Shown: positions 1 to 8,506 of the stretch, piece by piece
Position numbering within the stretch: position 1 is the first letter of the stretch
Layout: every line of letters begins with the position of its first letter
Assembly (NCBI GenBank): GCA_027596195.1
Contig: JADGJG010000508.1
Location: 1 to 17,685 of the forward strand
Length of the DNA stretch: 17,685 nt
Reading direction: 5' to 3'
Source of the DNA: Podochytrium sp. JEL0797
Taxonomy: Eukaryota > Chytridiomycota > Chytridiomycetes > Chytridiales > Chytriomycetaceae
The notes under the pieces: generated by a model
Seen by the model: the letters and a program-made list of their open reading frames with translations, nothing else
Database searches by the model: none
Told to the model about the DNA's origin: nothing
Translations under genes and position numbers: made by a program

Positions 1-20
1 CCCCCCCCCCCCCCCCCCCC
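1..20. repeat. C20 homopolymer tract at the window edge
   Basis: Twenty consecutive C residues open the window. Similar long C and G runs occur at 14476-14491 and 14565-14583, so such tracts seem to be a real property of this genome rather than only an edge artefact. A run at a contig edge can also mark where assembly broke down. Confidence 0.9.
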
Positions 21-326
21 GGCGACCCACCGCGACGCGGCTCAACCAAACAAAGGCCGCCCTTTCTCTCTCTCCAAAGCAAAGCGTATACACACGCGCT
101 TCCGTCTCTCGACCCGCTCGAGTCCCTCGTTCCAAGGCCCAAGGAGGGGGTGCGATATTAATTTTCTTTGTTTCCCCGCCCCACGTTGCACACACGGGAA
201 AAGGGGTGCACGCGTTTCTTGCTATTTTTGCTTCGAGAGACTGCAGAACGCAGTGCATGAAAGGACACGAAAGGGGGACAGATGGATCGCAAGGGGGACA
301 CGATTTCCCGCATTGTTCGCACTTTC

Positions 327-379
327 GCTCGCTCGCTTCCTTCTCCAAACACGCTCGCTCACTTCCTTCTCCAAACACG
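327..379. repeat. Two-copy 26-bp tandem repeat
   Basis: Two nearly identical copies (327-352 and 353-379) share the core CTTCCTTCTCCAAACACG with a GCTCGCTC prefix and differ by one base. The proximal copy abuts the putative 5' splice site of the minus-strand gene at 383-625, so most of the repeat would lie in its first intron. Confidence 0.75.
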
Positions 380-382
380 TAC

Positions 383-625
383 CAGATATCCGCTCGAGTT
401 GAGGTGGATAGTCAGCCACACGTCTTCAATCAGACACAAGCGAAACGTGTTTGGTGGGTATTTTGAGCCCTGTTCGGCGGTGGTTCCCGTGATGACAATG
501 AAGGAGTTTGGCTTCACGCCGACCTTGTACTCCTCAAACACGTGCAGGATTTCTTTCGCAACATGGACCTTGTCCTTCTGCTGCTGTAGTTGTGGCTGCT
601 GTTGAGTGGCGGAGGGGGTTGCCAT
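383..625 (-). CDS. Unidentified protein, first exon (partial gene)
   Basis: An open frame of 81 codons runs from an ATG at 625 to a strong GTACGT donor at 382 (phase 0). The product begins with a Gln-rich stretch (about residues 7-16) followed by a folded-looking segment with alternating hydrophobics and the motif FRLCLIEDVWLTIHL near residues 60-75. I do not recognise it with confidence. The segment NTFRLC-EDVW weakly recalls the NTYRFC-DNVW strand of the TFIIA gamma subunit, but it carries a two-residue insertion and I could not find a convincing following exon. Possible acceptors lie near 241 and 225. The start codon is 24 bp from that of the divergent F-box gene, which supports a real gene. 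The rest of the gene may run off the left edge. Confidence 0.4.
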
Positions 626-649
626 TTTTTTTGCACAAGAAAATAATTC
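626..649. promoter_or_regulatory. 24-bp divergent start-codon gap
   Basis: Only 24 A/T-rich bases separate the ATG of the minus-strand gene (625) from the ATG of the F-box gene (650). Either the 5' UTRs overlap or transcription starts inside the opposing gene. No TATA box is visible in the gap. Confidence 0.5.
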
Positions 650-2251
650 ATGGACCCACTGCGAATCCTGCCTCTCTCAGTGACCCTGCGCATTTTTGGC
701 TATGTGGATCTCGAGACACTTGCGCTGTGTGCGCGGGGTGTGAGCACACACTGGATGCATGTGCTGTATGGGAGTGCCGTGCTGTGGGGGGGTTGTGCGT
801 TGCGATTGCCAAAGTAAGCTTTCCTCTTGTTGTCTCCTAGTACTTGTCCTAGTGCTTGTCTAGTACTTGTCTAGAAGTACTCCTAGTATTGTGCCTAGAA
901 GACTCCGCCTACAACACTCGCCGGCAAGTCTAACACCTCTCCTAGATTCGCCGTCCTCCTCCCCTACCTCCCCCACAATGCCGTCAAATCCGTCATCATC
1001 TCAGCAAAGACCCCTGACCTGCGCCGTCGCCAGGATGCTGCCGATTCGTGCCGCCTTCTCAGCAAGTTCAAACAGCACCGCATCGAACGCATCGTGCTCG
1101 ATGGCCACGGCATCGACACGGCCATTATGGAGTTTCTGGGTGTGTACTATATCTCCTGTTGTCCCGAGTCTGATCCCGTGCCTGATCCCGTGTTTGATCC
1201 CGTGTCTCACTCATCCCGCTTTTATGTCACCTTCCCAGCCCGCATCATCTCCCCGCATCTCACCCACATCCAGTTCCACCACGTCGGCCTCTCCTTCGAA
1301 CGCAGACAGTTCCTCAACGTTCTCCAGACCGCCACCAACGTCTCCTCCCTGACAATCACCCGCCGGCCCTTCCGCCGCGCAACCATCCTCTCCCCCCTGC
1401 TATCCCTGTTTGCCACAACCCTGACCCATCTGCGCCTCGACAATCTAGCCGCCGAACAGATCCCCAACATTGGCAACAACGTGCCCAACCTCATTTCCCT
1501 CGAACTCAACGGCCTAATTGACGTCGACTACTGGGCCGACCAAAACCAAAATACGTCCCACCACCAACTAGACTCCGACATGATAATACACCCCGACGAT
1601 TCCCACCCCCTCAACAACAACCACAACGACCCCTTCTCCGCCCCCAACACCTCAAGAATACAAACCCCCACAACAACAGCCCCACCCCCCATCTTCTCCC
1701 ACCTCCCACGCCTCCAATACCTCTCCTGCACAAACATGGACCACACCTCCCCCGAAAGCGTCACCACGCTCATGACCCTCCTCCTCAACTCCACACCGTC
1801 CTTAACCCACCTTCTGTTCTCTTGTCCAAACTACATGATGGACCTCTGGCCCTGCATCCCGTTCTGGACTCACATCCGGCACCTTACACTCGGCTCGTGT
1901 CTTGTTACTTCGGACTTTGTGAGGAGCCTCCAAGCGGGGGTGCATCAAATCCGCACGCACTACGCACACACGTACGGGATCTATCCGGACTGGATAATCC
2001 AGGTCCAATTCCTCGTAACAGGCCCTGACGTTTGCATAATAGAAGACGCGGGGCTTGTGCGCAGCGTGTTTGGGGATGCGTGTTTTGTTGAGGGGAGGAG
2101 TGGGGGTGGTGCTGGTGCGGGGGAGTTTGAGGGGGGTGGAGGTGGGGAGAGGTCTTTGTCGACTTATTCGGAGGGGGGGGAGAGTGTGGGGGTGAGTGGG
2201 GCTGGGACGAGTGGGGCGGGGTTGAGTGGGGTTTATGGGATGATATTGTAG
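650..2251 (+). CDS. F-box / leucine-rich-repeat protein
   Basis: Probable substrate adaptor of an SCF-type ubiquitin ligase: the F-box would bind Skp1 and the LRRs a target (family knowledge). Exons: 650-813, 946-1139, 1239-2251, giving 456 aa. The F-box is at residues 6-46 (LPLSVTLRIFGYVDLETLAL, then W36 and W47). Intron 1 has a GTAAGC donor and its acceptor at 941-945 restores the frame as LPK-FAVLLPYLP. Intron 2 (1140-1238, 99 nt) is in frame, so the unspliced reading is also open; I removed it because it has GTGTGT/TTCCCAG borders, holds a 12-bp tandem repeat, and its removal joins two LRR-like segments. LRR-like strands follow (VSSLTI, LTHLRLDNL, LISLELNGL, LTHLLFSCP, IRHLTLGSC). A Asn/His/Pro/Thr-rich insertion lies between repeats (1540-1700). 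The last 65 residues are Gly/Ser-rich and encoded by strongly G-biased DNA. The target is unknown. Confidence 0.8.
837..898 (+). repeat. Intronic CTAG iteron, 11-12 bp period
   Basis: Inside intron 1 of the F-box gene, CTAG recurs at 837, 849, 860, 871, 883 and 895, with TACTTGTC-like spacers. Each copy resembles a 3' splice acceptor (pyrimidines then CTAG). The acceptor that keeps the frame is a seventh CTAG at 942-945. Confidence 0.8.
1171..1206 (+). repeat. Three 12-bp tandem repeats inside intron 2 of the F-box gene
   Basis: TGATCCCGTG occurs three times at a 12-bp period (1171, 1183, 1195), separated by CC and TT. If translated it would give a DPVPDPVFDPV-like stretch; its low complexity supports the reading that 1140-1238 is intron. 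Confidence 0.8.
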
Positions 2252-2394
2252 GATTGGGGGCGGGGATTGGGGTGGATGAATAAGGGTTTATATAAGGGGT
2301 GTTTAAGCCATGCAATACATTGGAAAAAAAGTATAAATAAGAAGGGATTGAGTTTTGATGCGGGTGGTGCGGTTGTCGACTTATTCGGAGGGGG
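2156..2394. repeat. 22-bp direct repeat pair at 2156-2177 and 2373-2394
   Basis: An identical 22-bp sequence with core GTCGACTTATTCGGAGG occurs once in the last coding segment of the F-box gene and again 217 bp downstream, outside the gene. The flanks are only loosely similar. In the first copy it encodes LSTYSEG; in the second the same peptide is encoded in a different absolute frame. Confidence 0.85.
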
Positions 2395-3009
2395 CGGAGA
2401 AGGAGGAGAAAACAGCCACGTCCGATTCGCATTTGAATCCGGAACTGGAAGAACCCATGAAAGAACCCCGTTTTGAACCAAATGGTGTTCAGCATTCCGC
2501 CCATCAATCCGTTCACTCCACAGTCGCGACGGGCCGACCATAAAGTAAAACGTTTTTTGACACGACAGAACAACTCCCCGTTAGGCACGAAATGTCCTCG
2601 ATTGCCTGGAAAAGCGTGACGACAGCCAGGGTGGAAGCATGCCTCTCCGTTCTGGATCGATTTTTGCTTGTGCAATGTGAGCCATCGCCCCTTATTAAGG
2701 GAAAGTAATTCCTTCTCTTCTGGCTGCATCCTCATGAGAATGTATGGTATGAGGAAAGAGTTCACAGTAGAATCTGGTGTCAAATCGCAGACAGACTTAC
2801 GATGAGGTATTTTGGGATTTGAGTAAGCTTGAGACAGGTCCCTTAATGTGTGCCATCACGACGGGGAAGATAAACGAAGAGTCCCATATCATTCAGCGCC
2901 TCCATTTTTTGGAAATGGATACAACGTGGCGGTTGCAAGCTGCAATGAATCTTGTATTGATTTCAAGAATTTAACAAATAACTGATGTTTTATATACATA
3001 CAACAAACT
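2252..3009. other. Intergenic region between convergent genes
   Basis: It lies between the 3' ends of the F-box gene and the DPBB-PL7 gene. It holds the second copy of the 22-bp repeat, A/T-rich stretches such as TATAAATAA near 2332, and short open frames on both strands (for example plus 2777-2974 and the minus frame through 2430-2783) that show no recognisable domain or compatible splice signals. I see no supportable gene. Confidence 0.5.
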
Positions 3010-4675
3010 TTAAAGAACAGACACAACAAACTTAGAGCATTGCTCAATCTCCTTCTCCTCCTGCTTTTCACTGCGTAACGACCACACAACTCCAACTCCC
3101 AACAAAATCACACCCACACAACATCCAACCACCACCCAAGAAAATCCAACGCTCGTAATTCCTGGCGCCACCAAAGACCCAGCAGCCGCCTCATCAGGCA
3201 AACTCCCAACCACGTTTTGCCCATCCAACAAAAGAGACTGCATCGAAACCTGACAGAATCCAGTATCCGTACTCAAAGATTGACAATACGACCCCGTCTT
3301 GAAATAATACGTATTGCTCGCAACAACCGTCATGGTCGTTTGAGCAGTCTTCCCAGAGGCCAAGTTGCTATACGAAACCACCACACTCCCCGACGCGCTC
3401 GCCACCAACCTCACAGTAAAAAACTGTCCCACCTGATACCCCGTATCTAACATCAAAGAATGCACCGGAACGTTATTATCGTTGAAAACAACAACATTCC
3501 CACTCGCATACACCCTGAACGTGATCATAGCTCCCGCAGTCGGCCCCGCGCAAAACATCTGCGCCGTAATAACGGATTCACCCGCTGTCGGAAACGCGTC
3601 CACTCTCATCGTGACTGTCAACTCGTGAAGAGCTCCATCTTGAGGACTCCACGCCGCGTTACCACCCCCTACTGCCATTTGACGGAGCTCCGTGCGCGGG
3701 TGTGTGCTTCCAGAGGTAGGGACACCGTTGGCAGGTGTCACAAAGACGACGAGGGAGTTGTTGACAAAGAAGCGGGTGTTGTTGAGTCCGACGGCGGGGA
3801 AGAGGGTGCCTGCGCTGCCGTCTGGTAGTTGAATGTCCCATAGAGTCAAGTTGAGAATGTCGGATGGGATAGGAGGAGGAGAACGCGTGATGATGGTGAG
3901 GGGGTCTGAAATCTGTTTGGAAAAGAGGATGAGCACAAACTCAACTAAGAACAACACTTCAAACTCACCAAAGTATCAGACCACAGAATGTACTGATTCT
4001 GACTCGCATCGCATCCCAATGCCTCGCAAACCGATTCCGAAGCTTGCACAACATTGCCCTCACAAGCACCATTCTGGGAATCGCATTCGTCCACAACAGT
4101 GGCAGTGGTCGTCTCTCCATTCCAGTACAAGTAAACCACATTGCCACAGCGAGACTGGTTATCAAACCACCCTATTTTCGTAAAAAACGCGATTAAAAAA
4201 AATCCCAAGCAAGACGTGCCAAGCCAGCAGAAATAAACAAACCAGTAGAAAGCGCAACCACACGTTCCGCAACATCGTTCCCTTGACCCAAACACGCTCC
4301 TCCACCACCCACACCAGAACCCAAACCCGTCATAACAGCACGCGTGCCGTGGTGATTGTCAACAGGAGGCGACACTGCAATCCCAGAACAGCTCGCAGAA
4401 TCACAAGGTCCAGACGCGTCCACAAACCCATCACCAAGACCGCATTGGAGAGCAATCCCCAATTGAGACGCGAACGGCGCGTCCATGCACACACCTGGCG
4501 GTTGGCAAGTCAAGGGGGCAGAGCAAGTCGTGGCGGTAGTGCTGCACGGGTACCCACAGCTTCCGGTGATGCTTGTTTGCAATGGAGGAGTTGGCCAGAG
4601 GTTCAGGGAAGTAGCCATGATTTTGCCTAAGTTTTTGTGGGATGCAGCTTTTGAAATTAAAGCCTCGTTCCCCAT
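3010..4675 (-). CDS. DPBB (barwin/expansin-like) + PL7 alginate-lyase-2-like fusion, membrane anchored
   Basis: Three exons: 4675-4243, 4171-3969 and 3912-3010, with introns of 71 nt (phase 1) and 56 nt (phase 0), giving 512 aa. Residues about 30-95 are Cys-rich. Residues about 110-212 read as a double-psi beta-barrel (VVALSTGWFDNQSRCG, then a TVTVVDEC-type strand seen as TATVVDEC and an ALGC segment). Residues 213-460 read as a PL7 lyase jelly roll: TLWDIQLPDG near 235, RTELR at 285-289 and YYFKTGSYCQ at 414-423. The usual QIH catalytic motif is QMF (330-332), so the His is missing. Residues about 467-489 form a hydrophobic membrane helix followed by Arg and a charged tail. PL7 enzymes cleave uronic-acid polymers and DPBB domains loosen or bind wall glycans; a surface role on polyuronate or wall material is inference. 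I see no N-terminal signal peptide; the start (4675, or 4618) is uncertain and a 5' exon may be missing. Confidence 0.72.
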
Positions 4676-4838
4676 ATGGGTATGCTTGTGAGATTGACTG
4701 TTCCAGGGTCATCTTTAATTTGGATAGCTTGGGTACAATCCTTTTTTTGGTCACCCTCAGCTACCGAGACAAAACAACAAAACTGACAAATTTCTTAGAA
4801 ACCTCGCTCCAGAAAAGAAACGCAAAAAAACGTTAACA

Positions 4839-7800
4839 TCACGCCTTCTTCTCAAACTCCACCCTCAACCTCTGCACCGCCTCCGCCAACCCCGTCCCTA
4901 CCACCCCAGCACCAACAACCCCCTCCTCCCTCTGCTTCGCACTCTTACTCCCACCTCCACGCAAATTCAACCCACCCGACATGGAGGAGGACCGGTTCGC
5001 CGACTCCTGGAACGCAAGCGCCCCCTTTTCACTCACAGCCGCCGCCGCAGTGAGGTTCGACACCGAAGTCCATTTCGTGAGCGTTTCGAGGGCAGGTCGA
5101 AGGACGGGTAACGCAAGTTGACGAAAGTTGGCTTGCCAAACACCATCGGTATTAGAAAACGGCGTTTTCGCCAATCAAAGAAAGGGGAGTAGAGGTCTCA
5201 CCATCCGCCGAAACCAAGACACCCAAAAACAAACACACGTTGACTTTCACTTCATCCGAGTACACAATCTGCTCGGCCACCGGTTGCGGGAGCGCCGATT
5301 CCGTTGCAACCACAGGCGGCGGCGCCTCAATCCCACTCAACAGGATCGTTTGACAGGTTGGAATCAAGGAGGCGTGGAACTTGGAAATGGCTTGAATCGC
5401 CATGGGAAGCGCTGACAAACAAAAAATTTAACATCCACCCAAAAGTCAACAAGAAAGGCGGGGGGTCGAAACAACAAACCATTCATCATCAAAATCAACG
5501 CCACAAGCCCTTCATTCTGCACAACAGGAAATACTTGTCCATCCGAAGGAACCGCATCAAAGTGAACATGGTGGTGCAACTCGGGCTGACTCTCGCCAGG
5601 AGCCTGGCCGCCTTGCGAATCTCCTTGCGCAACCCGCGTCAACAACGCCCCCGTTACGATTTGAATCAACGGAGTGACTCCGTTCGAGTCGAGGATGAGT
5701 TTGATGAGTTGTGGGGCTAAAATCGATAAAGGCAATGCGGATCGTTAGACGGCTCTCGTCGATGCAAAAACCAAAAAAAAAATTCAACTCACCACCCGCC
5801 AAATGACAAGTCCGCACCAAATTCACAATCACTCTCCCCCCCTCGTTCCGCACACCAGTCAAGTTATCTCCCGTCGCTTTCCAGATATACTTGACGAGCT
5901 TATTAAGCGGCGTTTTGGATTGAATCACCAACGCAGAGGTCCCATCCGTGGGAAGTTTAGACACCTTTGTTTCTCCAGCGGGTGGTTCGAGGCCCGTGAT
6001 GATGCGGTATGCGTTCAGTTCTGTATCAAATTTTGAATTTAGCGGTCGGCAAAGAATCAGGAAGGGCGTGGCGGGTTTCTCACCGTTACTGCCGGCACAC
6101 AAGTTCTTGAGCACCCCAATACACTGGAAATGAACTGGTTTGAGCACATCCAAATCGAGCAGTTTTGCAATCGGATTGATGACACCAATCGCGCCCAGAG
6201 TCTTGCGATCGGCAACTAAAAGGAATTAGGCCCCCCATCGGTCCGGACAACAAACACAAACAAAAAAAACACCCACACACAAACACACCTGCAATCGACA
6301 AATTCTTAAACGCCCCCACAACCGCATGAATCACCTTCACACAACTCTTCACCTCCCCAACCCCCTTCACATCCCCCTCAGCCATCCCCGCACTCCCCTT
6401 CTTGACCCTCTCCACCTCCATCTCCAACAATGCCAACAACGCAGGCGCAACTTCATGTTTCCCCACCAACACATTACACGCGTCATCGCTGCGCGCAAGA
6501 TTACCGATACACAGCGCAGCACTCATGCGGATTTCGTCTTCTTCTTGGAGGGACGCCGGGTGGGGGGAGGAGACGCCGAGGGTGAGCCATTGCTTGAAGC
6601 GGGTCATGAGGAGGGGGTGGGTAGGGATTTCGGTCATGTTTGCGTCTACGAATCGTCGGTTTAGAATGGCTGATAAAAAGAAACTAGGAAAAAACAAAAA
6701 TCGGGGAAAAACGGGGATCAAACCATTCATGGTCACCAACGTCACGATTCGCGAAATGCGTTTTCGAATCTCGGTATACTTTGGCACCTCATCTTCATCG
6801 TCCTCATCAAGATCTTCCGAAATGGGAAGCACGTATGTAGGGCGATGGTCCACAAAATCCAACAAAACGTTCAACAGGTCTTGAATCACAATGTTGCGCT
6901 GCACCGTATCTACCACCCAACCGAGACGCAAAAATTGAGTCAAAAAACGCACGTAGTAGAATGAGAAACGGGCCGCTCTTACCGTTTTCGCCGAGCAACT
7001 CCAACGCAGCCGCAATCGGTTCCAAGACCTCCAACGCAGCCACATATTCATCCTTTTGAACATCCGCACGCGTCAGGACCGCGTGTTGCTTTTGGAGGAC
7101 GCGGAAAATGGATGCAAGGCCATCGACAGCGAGGAATGATTTGATTCCCGGTTCTGAATGGAGTGACAAAAAAACGCAGAAGATCAGTTTGAGGAATAAA
7201 TGAAGCCATCACTCCGCTATTCCGTATTTCGCACTCGCGAAGGTTGTCTCCCTTTTCGAAAACGAAAATTCTTCCCGAAACGAAGCGTCTCGACTCATCA
7301 AGTCGGAGTCCCTCTCTCACTCATACGCGTCAATAATTCCCTCGACACATTTCGATATCCTCCCTTATCGCATCCACACGGGGGTCAAACTCGCTGAACT
7401 CAATCAGACACGCACCAACTTCAAGCAAATTCGCAAGCGTAGCAATACTCGTGGCAGCCAAAGACCCAAACTGAGCCTGCGTGTCTGGACTCGTGGCAAT
7501 GTTCATGAGGTGGATAAGGCGGTGTGGACCCGAGTGGGAAATGACTTCGAGTTGGACGGATTCTATTTTGTGCGATTGAGTAAGATGACTTCGGGAGGGG
7601 TTGGAGGTACAAAACGCGTTTGAATTCAACGCGGCGAGAATCGTTTCACGTGGTTTCGCATGGGATCAAATATACTCCTCCACTTCTCCCGTTCGCAACT
7701 TGACTCGTGCAACGCGTCGATCGAGGGGTATGGTTTCGCACTTCAAAAAATTCGGAGGATTCACAAGTACCGTTATCCATGGAGATATTCAACAGGGCGC

Positions 7801-8482
7801 CACAAGCAATGGTCAACAGTCTCAAATGAGAGGAATCCTGAACACGCGTCAGACATTCGACAATGGACGGAATGGCGTTGTCGACAAGCAAGAGGGCATC
7901 TCTGTTGTCCTCTTTTGGGTTTGTTGGTCAATATTCAAGTGGTTCGAGAAACACGCTTCGAATGAACGGAAACGGATAGATGGATCGTATTGGATATGTA
8001 CCATTGTCGTAGCACATGTTTCCAAGGGCGCGCAGAATGTTGATTGTGAGCAACTCGGAGTGGTCAGACTGCGGGGCTTTGAGGGCATCGGCGAGGAGTT
8101 TCACGAGGGGAGTGAAGAGGTTGTGGGAGGCGAGGAGTTTGCGCGCGGGTTCTGTTCGCCGTAAAAGTAAAATAAATAAACAAACACAGCAACACAACGT
8201 TACTTGCCGGCCTTGGCAATCTCGGCAACTAGAGCTGCAGCTTTAGCACAGTCCGTGTGGTCCAGGGAGAGTGCTTCAATGATCTGCGCAGAGGAAGTGT
8301 CTGCGAGGCGGGTGCGATCATCGTCTGGTGATATAGTAATGCGTGTGAGGTTGGGTTTAATCCGTATAGGTTGGTATGGGTTGGTATGGGTTGATAGTGG
8401 AGGTTGGAATCCTCTTCGTATTTGTCGATAAAGTATCACGCGAAAGCAACTTACCAGTCGTGGGCACTTCGTCAAAAAACAT
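4839..8482 (-). CDS. RAP1GDS1: SmgGDS / RAP1GDS1 homologue (armadillo-repeat GTPase chaperone-exchange factor)
   Basis: Armadillo-repeat protein that in animals binds polybasic small GTPases (Rho, Rap, Ras types) and promotes their exchange and prenylation traffic in the cytosol. Thirteen exons: 8482-8455, 8324-8208, 8151-8002, 7911-7771, 7562-7416, 7153-6983, 6909-6724, 6669-6289, 6215-6084, 6020-5793, 5716-5480, 5411-5202, 5131-4839; 806 aa versus about 600 in human. Segments align closely with human SmgGDS from memory: EIAKAEPARKLL, ILRALGNMCYDN (human RALGNICYDS), ISMDNESVQLEVI, LALEVLEPI-type, SAALCIGNLARSDDACNVLV and VHFQCIGVLKNLCAG. Those alignments chose several splice sites, including a GC donor for intron 2 and a 208-nt intron 4. 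All 12 introns are phase 1, splitting a codon that starts with G. The C-terminal ~90 residues (Ser/Gly-rich, ending in EFEKKA) have no equivalent I know. It is divergent from NAA25. Confidence 0.87.
8152..8207 (-). other. GC-AG intron (intron 2 of the SmgGDS gene)
   Basis: The donor is GCAAGT and the acceptor AACAG. Using the overlapping GT one codon on (at 8203) would shift the frame; the GC donor gives EIAKA-EPARKLL, which matches human SmgGDS without a gap and keeps phase 1 as in every other intron of this gene. Confidence 0.75.
8371..8390. repeat. Two-copy 10-bp repeat in SmgGDS intron 1
   Basis: TTGGTATGGG occurs twice in direct succession, with a related third copy (TTGATAGTGG) after it. 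It lies in the intron between the 28-nt first exon and exon 2. Confidence 0.7.
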
Positions 8483-8506
8483 CTTTTTTCCAAATCACCG
8501 CCAAAA
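8483..8506. promoter_or_regulatory. 24-bp divergent start-codon gap (SmgGDS / NAA25)
   Basis: The ATG codons of SmgGDS (8482, minus) and NAA25 (8507, plus) are separated by 24 bases, CTTTTTTCC followed by AAATCACCGCCAAAA. Both starts are followed by well-aligned coding sequence, so the gap is firm. A core promoter cannot fit here without overlapping coding DNA; transcription probably starts within one gene's first exon or intron. Confidence 0.6.

Noticed and set aside
383..625. TFIIA gamma subunit identity for the first minus-strand exon
   Set aside because: Only one strand motif resembles it, an insertion is needed and the expected following KIVAC-like segment was not found, so I left the gene unnamed.
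1905..2783. Long minus-strand open frame (292 codons) across the F-box 3' end and spacer
   Set aside because: Its right part is antisense to the G-rich F-box tail, giving Pro/His/Ser low complexity, and the remainder has no domain I recognise. Length is explained by base composition.
2777..2974. Plus-strand 65-codon frame in the spacer
   Set aside because: No domain, no clear splice partners and no start context; kept only as a note in the intergenic entry.
7154..7415. KRETTF-type reading between SmgGDS exons 5 and 6 as an exon
   Set aside because: It contains frame breaks, and the direct join LANLLEV-EPGIKSFL matches the family without a gap.
7563..7770. Possible extra exon in SmgGDS around 7610-7690 (ETILAALNSNAF-like reading)
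   Set aside because: Joining 7771 directly to 7562 gives SMDN-ESVQLEVI, which aligns to human SmgGDS without gaps; any inserted exon tried breaks the frame or adds a stop.
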